Shown: positions 1 to 10,721, counted from the stretch's first letter. The stretch is DNA of 64,000 bases from Dipteris shenzhenensis (GCA_047967505.1 CM106539.1); one strand, 5' to 3'. The notes: a model not told the origin generated them from the sequence alone. Made by a program: numbers and translations.

Positions 1-209
1 TACACGCAAATGGAGCCCTTAATATAATTTAACTCTCTTTTTATTTAGATAATTAAGTATTTAGTTGATATTTTTAGAAAAAATGGATATACTAATGCAC
101 GCATGCCTATATACAGTGTGAAGGTGAGGATAGCCATAGTGTTAAACAATTTTTGTTGGGTAGAAAGGGCTCACTATGACACATTTAGATAGCCAAAAAA
201 TGGCTATCA
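1..209 (-). repeat. G1 gypsy LTR, start (U3) fragment, cut by window edge
   Basis: This matches 7085-7300 in the same orientation and 1353-1565 in inverse. Read on the minus strand it begins TGATAGCC directly after a polypurine tract, so it is the beginning of a 3' LTR. Only about 209 bp are in the window; the rest lies to the left. It belongs to the rearranged second G1 copy whose integrase follows at 239-1350. Confidence 0.8.
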
Positions 210-226
210 TTTAGCCCTCCCCCTAG
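210..226 (-). other. Polypurine tract of the second G1 copy
   Basis: On the minus strand, CTAGGGGGAGGGCTAAA lies between the integrase stop codon and the TG start of the LTR. A purine-rich tract in this place primes plus-strand DNA synthesis in LTR retrotransposons. The main copy has the equivalent tract at 7301-7317. Confidence 0.75.
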
Positions 227-238
227 ATGATGGTATAT

Positions 239-1350
239 TTATGTACCATCATCGGGCAAACCATCCAAAGCAAGCGGTGTACTAGGGTTATCTTGACTGT
301 CACCAAATGTGGTCTCTTCCAAATGTTGTATTTGTCTTGTACCACATACCTCCATCCCAGGACATAATATACATGCTTCTGTATCTTCTTTTGGTGGTTG
401 CTTTTGTAAGTTGGATGGTAAAATGCGACTCAAATATGGCTTGAGTCTGTAACCATTAACTTTCTTACAATGCTCTTTGCCATCCAAATCCGTGAGCTGA
501 TAATAGCTGGAGTTGAAGATCTTCTTGACAATGTATGGTCCCTGCATCTAGTTTCAAACTTGGCATCAAACCGGTTATCAAGGCGATTGTCATACCTTAG
601 CACAAGATCTCCCTCTCTGATTCCCTTGTCTTTCAAATTTGCATTGACCTTCTCCGCTACTTGCATGGCTTTTCTTCTATAACACTCATATGCAGCTTCT
701 CTTTTCCACTCTAGCTCAACTAAAGTGAGAAGCCGGTCCACCCATGCATCTTGATCTCCTCGTTCACCTTTTCCATGTAGCCGCATTGTTGGAATGTTAA
801 GCTCAATAGGCTGTAATGCTTCTTGACCATAAACCAAGTGAAAAGGTGTAAACCCTATTGCTTCTCAGTAGGTAGTTCCGGTAGGTAGTTCGATATGCCC
901 ATAGTGCTCCATCAAGGAACTCATCCCAAAGCTTTGTCTTGTTTTTCACCATCTTCCTTATGATTCCTGTAATGACACCATTAGCCTTCTCTACTAACCC
1001 ATTTGATTGGGGATAGTAGGGTGTGTTATGACGATGTGAAATATGAAGCTTTTCACAAAATTCTATCAATAAACCCTTCCTAAATCCTGGACCATTATGA
1101 GAAACAATCTCCAATGGTGTGCCAAATCTGCAACAAACATGTGTATAGACAAACCTTCTGACTATCTTCTCATTGACTCTTGCCACACCTTGAGCCTCCA
1201 CCCACCTAGTCATGTAGTCTATGGCCACAAGAATATAGAGTTTACCATTTTTAGTCCTAGGTAATGGACCAATGGCATCAATCCCCCATTAGCCACTATT
1301 ACTTGCCGTGGTCCATGTACCAACCTTTGATTTCCATTGACAACTATGAC
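239..1350 (-). pseudogene. Ty3/gypsy integrase fragment (second G1 copy), frameshifted
   Basis: The minus-strand reading is closely similar to the intact integrase at 7330-8661. It keeps the core with the PQSNGLVEKANG motif and the GPYIV (GPF/Y) C-terminal motif. The catalytic region reads SHNGPGF where the main copy has SDNGQGF, so the second catalytic Asp is His here. A 12-bp duplication of gtaggtagttcc near 870-890 shifts the frame, and a short deletion near 1290 removes the residues before the first catalytic Asp. The coding sequence stops at about 1350, exactly where an inverted LTR begins. The missing upstream pol (RNase H to the zinc finger) is found on the opposite strand at 3580-4096. 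It is non-functional. Confidence 0.9.
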
Positions 1351-1352
1351 AA

Positions 1353-2350
1353 TGATAGCCATTTTTTGGCTATCTAAATGTGTCATAGTGAGCCCTCTCT
1401 ACCCAAAAAAAATTGTTTAACACTATGGCTATCCTCACCTTCATACTGTATATAGGCGTGCGTGCGTTAGTATATCCATTTTTAAAAAAAAATCCCAACT
1501 AAATACTTAATTATCTAAATAAAAAGAGAGTTAAATCATATTAAGGCCTCCATTTGCGTGTAAATATTCCATGTTACCTAAGGGCCTATATATATATTTT
1601 TTCATTTTTTTTATTTTTATTTTGTATATACTTACATTTGGGCGTGTTTTATTGGGTTTACGTATATTTTTTACTCTTTTACCATCCATAAATAGAAGGT
1701 GTATCCTAATATGGAAAGTAACTCATCTAGTACAATCTCATTTTATTTTCTATTTTTTGTATATATATTTTTTATTTTTTTATTTTTATTTTACATTTAT
1801 CAGTGTCACGTGGGCCCATCCTGTAAGATACGGTGACAAGTGGCACAAGCTTGTTTGATTCCATCCTTTATATTTTTAAATCATTTCTTTAAGCCATTTT
1901 CAAAGGCTTTGATTATGCCTCATGCATGGGGGGCCTCACTTTTGGAGCCATAAGGAATTCAACTTAATGGGGACCACAAGAAGACTTTGCAGTCTTAAAA
2001 TATACACGTTTTTGGAGAATTTTTTGCGCCCATCTCCACTAGGAATTTTGAAAAGGTCCAAACATGAAAGTTGTAGCCCATGAAGTCAACATTTTGCCCA
2101 AATTTTTTGAGAATTTTTTGAGTTCGTGGTGAGGAGATACGAATTTTTTAGTGGACCCCAAATCTGCCCATCTATGGACACAAGAGTGACCTTCATCTCT
2201 CTTACTCTTTCCATACACACTCTCATACACACTCATTCCACTCCATCATCTCCTCAAACCTACAAATTTCATGTCCCCTCTCCTTCTCTTCACCATTACC
2301 CTTCTCTCTCACCTCCATAGCTTCCACCATATCTACTCTACACTCATACA
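1353..2350 (+). repeat. G1 LTR, start portion, in inverted orientation
   Basis: This is the reverse complement of 6277-7300. It starts TGATAGCC at 1353 and keeps similarity until about 2350, where it ends abruptly. With the main LTR it forms a ~1-kb inverted repeat. Its TG end abuts pol sequence (1352) with no polypurine tract, so it is not a normal 3' LTR. The two long T-rich blocks (1590-1670, 1740-1800) are LTR sequence, not coding. Confidence 0.85.
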
Positions 2351-2375
2351 GTATATGCCAAAAAGACCTCATGAT

Positions 2376-2666
2376 CTATGCAGAGGGTCTGCAAGCAATC
2401 AAAGAAAGATTGCTGCAGAGAACGCCTAAAAAGCCCAAACAGAGAGAAAGTAGGATCACCAAAGACTTTACAATTCCTATATGTCCATAAGTCCATAGTG
2501 CCCAGTAGCGATCCCAGACGAAGAAAAGATGAAACTTCGGTCTGGATGGATGAAACCCAAATAGCCAGAAGAACTTCCCAAACGGAACAGATGGGAATCT
2601 TGCTCGCAGGTGCTGTCGAAGCAGATAAAAAAACTCACGAGAGCACGGACAATGCCAAAACAACAA
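2376..2666 (-). pseudogene. Possible LINE reverse-transcriptase zinc-binding remnant
   Basis: A 96-residue minus-strand reading contains LFWHCPCSREFFYLL followed by FGKFFWLFGFHPS. The HCP-x-SRE pattern resembles the zinc-binding segment that follows the RT domain in plant L1-type LINEs. Only one Cys/His cluster is visible, no poly-A tail follows, and the plus strand is also open here. It begins close to where LTR similarity ends (2350), so it could be the insertion that broke that LTR. This is a weak call from pattern only. Confidence 0.25.
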
Positions 2667-3390
2667 TCCTTGAACTGCTGCTGCTCCACGCTCCTCCTGC
2701 TCCCCTCCTCACTACTCTCCCCGCTCCCTGCTAACATAATAGTTAGTAGAGAGAAACATGCTTATGAGCCCTAACTACATAATAGTGTAGTAGAGAGAAA
2801 CATGCTTATGAGCTTGGAAATTTCTTGGATTTGTATTCCATGATCAAGTGTTGCTGGTGTACCCTTTCTTCATTACCTTGTAAAGTGAGTGAAGCTTGTC
2901 CTTTCATGCATGATGTGTGCACACACAACCTCTAGAGAGAGTGTGTAACTCAATTTTGTGCATAAATGGCATGGAAGAAGGCCATTGGCTCTTGCCTAAG
3001 GCTAGCCATAGGGATTGTGCCAAATGTTTCTCATTCCCCCTAGAAGAGGACAAGCTTGAAATAGAGGCACATGTACTTAATTCCTATTGGCTCTTAGGGT
3101 GGTTTAGCTAATGACAATAATCATCTAGAAGTTCTTGTAAGCTTGACATGGTGGGCTTCTATAGTAGCCTTGTGAGCTTGAGATTGCAAGGGATTCCATA
3201 GTGGCCTTGCAAGAAAAGGGGGAACACCACATGTGATACTAGACTCCATGGCTCTTAATTGTGGACTAGCTAACAAGAATTATTCTTCTATAAAAACTTA
3301 TTATGTGATATGTGTGTCTTGAAATGGTGGGCTTCTAGAGTGCCTATGTGATGGGGGATTTCTAGGTTGCCTTGTGAGTAGGGGATGCCT

Positions 3391-3495
3391 CACACACACA
3401 CACACACACACATAGGCAAGCTTGCCTATGTCTCATTGACTGTTTGCCTACCCCCCTGCCCCCCCCCTCACACACACACACACACACACACACAC
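3391..3495. repeat. Two (CA)n microsatellites
   Basis: Pure CA dinucleotide tracts at 3391-3412 and 3469-3495 are separated by a C-rich stretch. They are likely length-polymorphic. Confidence 0.95.
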
Positions 3496-3579
3496 TTACC
3501 TTTAGCGAACCCTTATGCTCAATATTTAAGAAAATGCATTTATTTAAGACCTAGTTAACCTTTGACAAGTTGATTTTGT

Positions 3580-4096
3580 CCATTTGGGCATGCAAGAATG
3601 AAAGACTAAAGCAAAAGGTTCATGCCATCCATAGATTGTTCAATCAGTTTGAAGAGGTGCAATTGTATCATATTCCTAGGAAACAGAATGAAGATGCAGA
3701 TTTACTTGCACAAAAAGCAATTGCATGTGTTGAAAAAGAAGTGTAAGTTATTATGGTGGCAGCCGCAATCAAGCAACCAAGGTACCATGGAATGGAGTCA
3801 TTAGCTCCCATTTTCAGCTACATTTTGGAGGGGGAGTTCCCGCATGATCTCATAAGGCCAGAAAAGAAGAGGCTCATCAAAAAAGCAAGCTCTTTTTTGT
3901 TCCTAGAAGGTGCCCAAAGGACCAAGTGTGTAGAAGAGTACCCACTACTCACGAAATTCCATCCATTTTACATAGTTTACATGAAGAAGCTTGTGGTGGT
4001 CATTTTTCACAGGAACTAACAGTGAAGAAAATCTTGCCTGCGGGGTATGTTTGGCCAAGCTTGCATGTGGATGTCCAACATTGGTGTCGAAGCTAT
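3580..4096 (+). pseudogene. Gypsy pol fragment (RNase H end to integrase zinc finger), inverted
   Basis: The plus strand here is the reverse complement of 8450-8970 of the main G1 element. It reads HAIHRLFNQFEEVQLYH, then a region equivalent to SFLFPEGALYQQ, then GYVWPSLHVDVQHWC from the integrase N-terminal zinc finger. It stops at GTCGAAGCTAT, immediately before the CA end of the main G1 LTR at 4097. This is the half of pol missing from 239-1350, lying on the other strand. It keeps a sense codon (CAG) where the main copy has a stop near 8913, so it is useful for reading the ancestral frame. It is a broken fragment. Confidence 0.85.
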
Positions 4097-7000
4097 TGAG
4101 GGGGTTTGGGGCAGGCGTCAAGAAGAGTGGCCTCTAACCACCCTTCAAGGCTCCCGTGTTGCTCAATAAGGCTGGGGCGCAATAAGAGCAAAACAAAGCA
4201 ACAACCCCACAACCTATCCCTAACTAAATAGAGGGGCACCACCTAGTTTTTATGCGAACTAGGACGCGCTGGAGATCTTAAATCACTAAACAAGCACACG
4301 AGCACAAATCAACATGACAACCACAGCACAAACACCGAATGATCACACAAGGTGTTCTTACTTTAGCTTTGAGTACTAGTAAGACACACAAAAGAACTTT
4401 GAATGAGGATGAAAACAACCTTTAAACTTGATATTGTTGCAAATCAATACATTGTCTTAGGGTTACGAGAGCCCTCTCACCGTACCACACCCTCTTACAA
4501 TGAAACAATAAAGCAATGCATCAATACACAGCGTATCAAATGAACAAACCTCCTTCAAAGCATCATTTCGAAAGTGTTTGTAGGAGACAATGGTCGAAGT
4601 CCTCACGCACTGATGACACCCAAACTACCAACTTGATTGATGTGAAAGAGTGAGATACAACCTCAATGGAGGGATGCAAATACACTCACAACCTCTCAGT
4701 GGTAGGGCTAATGAAAGGTTCTCTATGCACCAAAGAGTGCTATGTGGCTTGTAGCTTCATGGCTATGTGTATGTCTCTCTCTCTTGCTCTCTCTTCTTTT
4801 TACAAGGATGAGGGGGGGAAATCTTTTGGCGAGCTTTTTAATGTGAGCTTTTTTACCATTTCCTTTGTTTTTGCGAGCTTTTTTTAGAAATCCATACATG
4901 TTTTTATTATAAGAAAGATGGGGAGGTTAGAAAGAGGGGGGCAGAATATAGGATATGTTCATTTTCATAGCATGTGGGAGGGGTGGAAGAGTGTATACTA
5001 TGCACAAGGGGGGGGCGGATATGAGTGGCAGTAGGAGGCAAAAAATTATGGAAGATATGTCCATATTCAATGTAGAAGGGAGGAACTATTGGAGATATGT
5101 ACATTTTAAAAGTGTATAATTTGAAATTTTTGACCTCATATTTGGATTCCTAGCGCAGATTCAAAATAGGCCCCAAACAGGCCAAAATGACAAAAACACC
5201 ATTTTTCCAAATTTTATCAGAATATGGTCATGTTGGTACTCAAAATGACCGGAATTCGACGAGGAATCCAAATATGAGGTCAAATCTGTCAAATTATACA
5301 CTTCGAAAATAAACAAATTTCCCACATGCTCTCCCTTCCCCTTTACGTTTAGTAGATGAACATAACTTTCACATTCCTCATCCTCTCTCTCCTCCTTGCA
5401 CTCCTCTTTGCATACCTTATAAGTTCCCCCTCTACGTTCTCCACTATGATAATGAATATATGTTCCAACTCCCCTCCCCTCCCTTCTCCATGCCACCTTA
5501 CCCATGCGCCCGTCCCTCCCCCTTTCCTTTATCTCCCCTCCCCCCCCTCTCTCCTCTTAACTGCAACCACAACCCAAACTTTCAACCCACCCCACTCCAT
5601 GACCCCCCCCCCTCTCTCTCTCTTAGGTGAATGAAAAGCTCGCAATATTCATGAAAATTGAAAAAAAGCTCATGACAAAAAGCTCACCAAAAAATCACAC
5701 CCGGATGAGGGGATCTATTTATAGGTGAGAAGCATGGTTTATGAATATCTTTTTATTTTTTATGGGAGTGGGCCTCTCTTATCTCTTGAGTCACATGGGT
5801 GTGGGCTCAAGGGAGAGAATTATTGATGAGAGATTTTTCTTTTTCCTTATAGGTGTAAGTGATTTGTTACATGGTTGCTTTACTCCAAGACATGGTAGAG
5901 TGGGTGCATTTTACGCAAGAAAAGTTAGCGGCGATTAGTGTGGTTAGTAAAATCACTAAAAATGATAGTTAGTGTTACATGTACAAAGGGGTCAAATGCC
6001 CATGAAATGATGAAGGTAGAGGGCTGATGAAATAGGTTAATCCTTTGGGTGGATGAAAATGACAAGTTGACGGCGTTACCGATGCGTAAATCCTTCAAAT
6101 CGCTTTGTTTCGTCGCCTCGTATTCACCGTCCCACCGAGGTTGATTGAAGTAGTCATCATGAAGGTGTTGGTGGAGGGAAAAGCTAAGTTTTCAGAGGTT
6201 AATCATGCTGAATTTATGTGGGTGGTGGATAAGATGAATTGGTAGTTTGCTAGTGTTTTTCTTTGGGAGATATGGAGAGAGTGTATGAGTGTAGAGTAGA
6301 TATGGTGGAAGCTATGGAGGTGAGAGGAAAGGGTAATGGTGAAGAGAAGGAGAGGGGACATGAAATTGGCAGGTTTGAGGAGATGATGGAGTGGAATGAG
6401 TGTGTATGAGAGTGTGTAAGTATGGAAAGAGTAAGAGAGATGAAGATCACTCTTGTGTCCATAGATGGGCAGATTTGGGGTCCACTAAAAAATTTGTATC
6501 TCCTCACCAAAAACTCAAAAAATTCTCAAAAAATTTGGGCAAAATGTTGACTTCATGGGCTACAACTTTTATGTTTTGACCTTTTCAAAATTCGGAGTGG
6601 AGATGGGCGCAAAAAATTCTCCAAAAACGTGTATATTTTAAGACTGCAAAGTCTTCTTGTGGTCCCCATTAAGTTGAATTCCTTATGGCTCCAAAAGTGA
6701 GGCCCCACATGCATGAGGCATAATCAAAGCCTTTGAAAATGGCTTAAAGAAATGATTTAAAAATATAAAGGATGGAATCAAACAAGCTTGTGCCACTTGT
6801 CACCGTATCTTACAGGATGGGCACACATGACACTGATAAATGTAAAATAAAAATAAAAAAATAAAAACTATATATACAAAAAATAGAAAATAAAATGAGA
6901 TTGTACTAGATGAGTTACTTTTCATATTAGGATATATACACCTTCTATTTATGGATGGTAAAAGAGTAAAAAATATACGTAAACCCAATAAAACACGCCC

Positions 7001-7300
7001 AAATGTAAGTATATACAAAATTTAAAAAAAAAACAAAAAAAATAAAAAAAAAATATATATATATATAGGCCCTTAGGTAACATGGAATATTTACACGCAA
7101 ATGGAGGCCTTAATATGATTTAACTCTCTTTTTATTTATATAATTAAGTATTTAGTTGGGATTTTTTTTAAAAATGGATATACTAACGCATGCACGCCTA
7201 TATACAGTATGAGGGTGAGGATAGCCATAGTGTTAAACAATTTTTGTTGGGTAGAGAGGGCTCACTATGACACATTTAGATAGCCAAAAAATGGCTATCA
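4097..7300 (-). repeat. 3' LTR of main G1 gypsy element (about 3.2 kb with insertion)
   Basis: On the minus strand it starts TGATAGCC next to the polypurine tract (7301-7317) and ends CCTCA at 4097. The last ~1.25 kb (4097-4814 plus 5703-6205) matches the other LTR at 18215-19468, whose inner end sits by the primer site. Together these define a long TG...CA LTR, as is common in Tat-clade elements. It carries an 888-bp TIR insertion (4815-5702) and lacks ~45 bp present in the other LTR near 18950-18995. The start portion (6277-7300) has no partner at the right-hand end, because that LTR is truncated. Confidence 0.75.
4815..5702. mobile_element. Non-autonomous TIR DNA transposon inserted in the G1 LTR
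   Basis: The ends are inverted repeats: TTTTGGCGAGCTTTTT (4824-4839) and its counterpart with one change at 5677-5692, each followed inward by more GAGCTTTTT blocks. The flanks carry a direct duplication GGATGAGGG (4806-4814 and 5703-5711; 8-10 bp are possible because of the G run). The empty site is preserved in the other LTR at 18924-18932. A 9-bp duplication fits Mutator-like elements and an 8-bp one fits hAT. Inside is a further inverted repeat around TTTGACCTCATATTTGGATT (about 5110-5160 against 5262-5310). There is no transposase reading frame, so it needs a helper. Confidence 0.75.
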
Positions 7301-7317
7301 TTTAGCTCTCCCCCAAG
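7301..7317 (-). other. Polypurine tract of main G1 element
   Basis: On the minus strand CTTGGGGGAGAGCTAAA directly precedes the LTR start TGATAGCC and follows the integrase stop codon by about a dozen bases. It is the expected plus-strand primer. Confidence 0.8.
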
Positions 7318-7329
7318 ATGATGGAATAT

Positions 7330-8661
7330 TCATGTACCATCATAAGGCAGACCTTCCAAAGCAAGCGGTGTACTGGGGTTATCTTGACTGTCACCAAATG
7401 TGGTCTCTTCCAAATGTTGTTTGTGTCTTGTACCACATACATCAATCCAAGAACATAACATACATGCTTCTTTATCTTCTTTTGGTGGTTGCTTTTGTAA
7501 ATTGGATGGTAAAATGCGACTCAAATATGGCTTGAGTCTGTAACCATTAACTTTCTTAGAATGCTCTTTGCCATCCAAATCTGTGAGCTGATAGTAGTTG
7601 GAGTTGAAGATCTTCTTAACAATGTATGGTCCCTGCCATCTAGTTTCAAACTTGGCATCAAATTGGTTATCAAGGCGATTGTCATACCTTAGCACAAGAT
7701 CTCCCTCTTTGATTCCCTTGTCTTGCAAATTTGCATTGACCTTCTCCGCTACTTGCATGGCTTTTCTTCTATAACGCTCGTATGCAACTTCTCTTTTCCA
7801 CTCTAGCTCAACTAAAGTGAGAAGCCGGTCCACCCATGCATCTTGATCTCCTTGTTCACCTTTTCCATGTAGCCGCATTGTTGGAATGTTAAGCTCAATA
7901 GGCTGTAATGCTTCTTGACCATAAATGAAATGAAAAGGTGTAAACCCTGTTGCTTCTCGGTAGGTAGTTCGATATGCCCATAGTGCTCCATCAAGGAACT
8001 CATCCCAAAGCTTTGTCTTGTTTTTTACCATCTTCCTTATGATTCCCGTAATGACACCATTAGCCTTCTCTACTAACCCATTTGATTGGGGATAGTAGGA
8101 TGTGCTATGACGATGTAAAATATGAAGCTCTTCACAAACTTCTGTCAATAAACCCTTCCTAAATCCTTGACCATTATCAGAAACAATCTCCAATGGTGTG
8201 CCAAATCTGCAACAAATATGTGTGTAGACAAACCTACTGACTATCTTCTCGTTGACTCTTGCCACACCTTGAGCCTCCACCCACCTAGTCATGTAGTCTA
8301 TGGCCACAAGAATGTAGAGTTTACCATTTTTAGTCCTAGGTAATGGACCAATGGCATCAATCCCCCATTTCTCAAAAGGACCATTAGCCACTATTACTTG
8401 CCATGGTCCATGTACCAACCTTCGATTTCCATTGACTTGGCAACTATGACAGCTTCGACACCAATGTTGGACATCCACATGCAAGCTTGGCCAAACATAC
8501 CCCGCAAGCAAGATTTTCTTCACTATTAGCTCCTGTGCAAAATGACCACCACAAGCTTCTTCATGTAAACTATGTAAAATGGATGGAATTTCGTGAGTAG
8601 TGGGTACTCTTCTACACACTTGGTCCTTTCCTTGTTGGTAAAGGGCACCTTCTGGGAACAA
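7330..8661 (-). CDS. Ty3/gypsy integrase, open 443-residue segment of pol
   Basis: This is the longest intact retroelement segment in the left part. It would insert element DNA into the genome. Visible in order: an HHCC zinc finger (H33, H40, C71, C74); the catalytic core with D102 (GIDAIGPLP), D162 (SDNGQGF) and E198 (NGLVEKA), which has the D-35-E spacing; then a GPYIV (GPF/Y) motif at about 344-348. The first Met shown is internal to a polyprotein. Coding similarity continues upstream to 8940, but a TAG near 8725 interrupts it (the copy at 3830 has GAG there). No chromodomain follows. The protein could fold, but the element around it is broken. The family is secure; the exact Tat lineage is inferred. 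Confidence 0.9.
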   Translation of the reverse strand: MFPEGALYQQGKDQVCRRVPTTHEIPSILHSLHEEACGGHFAQELIVKKILLAGYVWPSLHVDVQHWCRSCHSCQVNGNRRLVHGPWQVIVANGPFEKWGIDAIGPLPRTKNGKLYILVAIDYMTRWVEAQGVARVNEKIVSRFVYTHICCRFGTPLEIVSDNGQGFRKGLLTEVCEELHILHRHSTSYYPQSNGLVEKANGVITGIIRKMVKNKTKLWDEFLDGALWAYRTTYREATGFTPFHFIYGQEALQPIELNIPTMRLHGKGEQGDQDAWVDRLLTLVELEWKREVAYERYRRKAMQVAEKVNANLQDKGIKEGDLVLRYDNRLDNQFDAKFETRWQGPYIVKKIFNSNYYQLTDLDGKEHSKKVNGYRLKPYLSRILPSNLQKQPPKEDKEACMLCSWIDVCGTRHKQHLEETTFGDSQDNPSTPLALEGLPYDGT

Positions 8662-9514
8662 AAAAGAGCTTGCCTTTTTGATGAGCCTCTTCTTTTCTGA
8701 CCTTATAAGATCAGGTGGGAACTACCCCTCCAAAATGTAGCTGACAATGGGAGGTAATGACTCCATTCCATGGTACCTTGGTTGCTTGATTGCGGCTGCC
8801 ACCATGATAACCTGCACTTCTTTTTCAACACACGCAATTGCTTTTTGTGCAAGTAAATCAACATCTTCATTCTGTTTCCTAGGAATATGATACAATTGCA
8901 CCTCTTCAAAAACTAATTAAACAATCTGTAGATGGCATGAACCTTTTGCTTTAGCCTTTCATTCTTGCATGCCCAAATGCCCAAAATCTGCTTCACAATG
9001 AGAAGTGCATCCCCTTTTACCATAAGACGTTGTATCTTTTGATCCAAGCATATCTTCAAGCCGTGGAGAAGTATGTCGTACTCTGCTTCATTGTTGCTAG
9101 TAGATGTCGGCAAATTGACTTGCTCTTTCATTACCACTTCGCCATTTGGGTCGAGTAGCACTAGCCCTCCCCCTGCTTTACCTGTGACTCGTCTAAAAGC
9201 TCCATCAAAGAATAAGGTGAATGCATTAGGTATACTTTTTGGTGGGGACAATGGTATGGTCTTCACCTCTGGTAGTTTGATCTCCTTCTTGTGTACTCTG
9301 TAAGTGAGAATCCCTGCAAGTTGTGCACGCACGCTATCTTCTACCTTAAAAGAATATTGGAACTCTTGCAATTACATTACCCATTTTGTGATTCTAGCAT
9401 TGATGGTCATGTGAGATAATACCCAAGGAAACAAGTTTTCTATTGTGAGGATTACAAAAGGTTTGGGTAATAGGTAGGACCTAAATTTCCTCACTGCAAA
9501 GATGAGGGCAAGCA
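8662..9514 (-). pseudogene. Gypsy RNase H followed by second, plant-type RNase H
   Basis: The right part (about 9370-9514) reads as the gypsy RNase H end, including VILTIENLFPWVLSHMTIN. It is followed at 8913-9371 by a distinct RNase H domain with FFDGAF (D), NNEAEYDILLHGL (E) and VKGDALLIV (D), matching the acidic residues of cellular-type RNase HI. Two RNase H domains in a row are characteristic of Tat-clade elements; the second is thought to degrade the RNA template. A stop near 8913 (TAG where the sister fragment at 3635 has CAG), a 2-nt insertion next to it, and the TAG near 8725 break the frame. Confidence 0.8.
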
Positions 9515-10716
9515 TCATGAGTTCTGCTTCAGTATAGCCTTTCTCCAACAAGGAGGCATGAGTGTTGGTAACTTAGACAACACCATCTTGATGCTACAAA
9601 AGTACTCATCAAGCTCATTTGACCATGTGAATTCCACTTCTTGTGTCAATTTTTGCAAGGGATGAAGTAACTCTGAGGCTAGGTGAATAAAGCGTGACAT
9701 ATACTTCACCTTTTGAATGAATGAAATAACCTCCTTGAGACTCGTTGGTGAAGGTAGATCAATGAGTGCCTTGGCCTTAGAGGGATCCACCTCGATGCCT
9801 TTGTAGGAAACCTTATGTCCAAGAAGGATCACCTCATCCTCTCCAATGTGGCATTTGTCAGGGTTGAGTTGTCCTCCCAAATCATAGAGCCTCTTCAAAC
9901 CTTCTTCCACCTTTTGAAGATGCAAAGATTTAGAACTATAGATACAAAAGTCATCAATGAAAACCCGAATGGACTTCCGAAAAAATGCTTGAAACACCAT
10001 ATTCATAAAGCGTTGAAAGGTTGCTGGAGCATTAGTCAAGCCAAAAGGTATGACCCTAAAAGCATAGCAACCCCAAGGAGTGACGAAGGTGGTTTTCTTT
10101 TGATCTTCTTCTGCAATCCTTATTTGAAAGTAACCTGAGTAGCCATCATAGACAGTATACTTCTCATGACCAGCCACTTCATTTAGAATTTCATCTTGAA
10201 ATGGAAGAGGAAAATGATCTCGCTTTGTTGCCTCATTGAGTGGCCGATAGTCAACACACACCCTCCATTTGCCATTCTTCTTTGGAGTTACTACCACTGG
10301 ATGGAGAGACCCATTCTGAGTTTTCCACCGGATAGATGAACCCTACCGCTAGAAGCTTCCTCACCTCTTTGAGTAGGGCTTGTTCCTTGATTACTCCCAG
10401 CCTCCGTAGCTTTTGTGCCTTAGGTGTAGCCTCGGACTTTAGATCGATCTTATGTTGAATGGCCTCCACGCCACGCACATCTGTGTAGTCTTTAGCAAAA
10501 AGCCTAGGAAACTTCCTCAATACACATTTAAATTCCTCTTTTTCCTCCCATGTAAGTGTTTTAGACAACATACCATCTAACATCTCTTCATCATGCACAC
10601 TCTGGATTTCTTGGGATCCTATTTCCTCGAAACCTTGGCATGTTGGTTCATGGTTGTTTGACCTAAATCTTACCCCCATGACTTCAATGGAGGACTCTTC
10701 CTCTGTAGTGCTACCA
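9515..10716 (-). pseudogene. Ty3/gypsy reverse transcriptase, frameshifted
   Basis: The N-terminal part (10297-10716) carries the linker and the GFIYPVENSEWVSP entry motif. After a small frameshifting insertion near 10300, the RT continues with VVTPKKNGKWRVCVDYR, then [16 protein letters not shown], then the catalytic FIDDF box (9947-9961; the family usually has Y/F-x-DD) and LLGHKVSYKGIEVDPSK. A second frameshift near 9560 leads into RNase H. It copies element RNA into DNA inside virus-like particles. The copia element C1 interrupts the linker at 10717-10721; across it, SENESS joins SSGSTTEEESS without loss of frame. Confidence 0.9.
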
Positions 10717-10721
10717 CTACT
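10717..10721. other. Target site duplication of C1, left copy (ctact)
   Basis: CTACT lies immediately left of the C1 TG start; the second copy is at 16278-16282. A perfect 5-bp repeat confirms the exact ends of C1 and integrase-mediated insertion. Confidence 0.95.

Larger units (their letters stand above)
2351..3579. other. Unassigned 1.2-kb segment between inverted LTR and pol
   Basis: This segment does not match the rest of the G1 LTR or the internal region. It holds a short direct duplication (about 2732-2769 and 2772-2813, sharing AGTAGAGAGAAACATGC), two CA microsatellites, and a possible LINE remnant at 2376-2666. No complete gene is visible. In a simple inversion this place should hold the rest of the LTR and gag, so an insertion or replacement has happened here. 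Confidence 0.6.

Noticed and set aside
1-2350. Reading 1-209 and 1353-1565 as terminal inverted repeats of a DNA transposon enclosing integrase
   Set aside because: The same sequence sits directly after the gypsy polypurine tract at 7300 and at 209, so it is an LTR start. The inverted arrangement is secondary.
2378-2734. 118-residue plus-strand open frame
   Set aside because: Low-information composition, and the opposite strand reads better as a LINE-like zinc segment. No other support.
5161-5634. Open frames on both strands inside the TIR element
   Set aside because: They follow low-complexity CT/GA-rich DNA and show no transposase or other domain.
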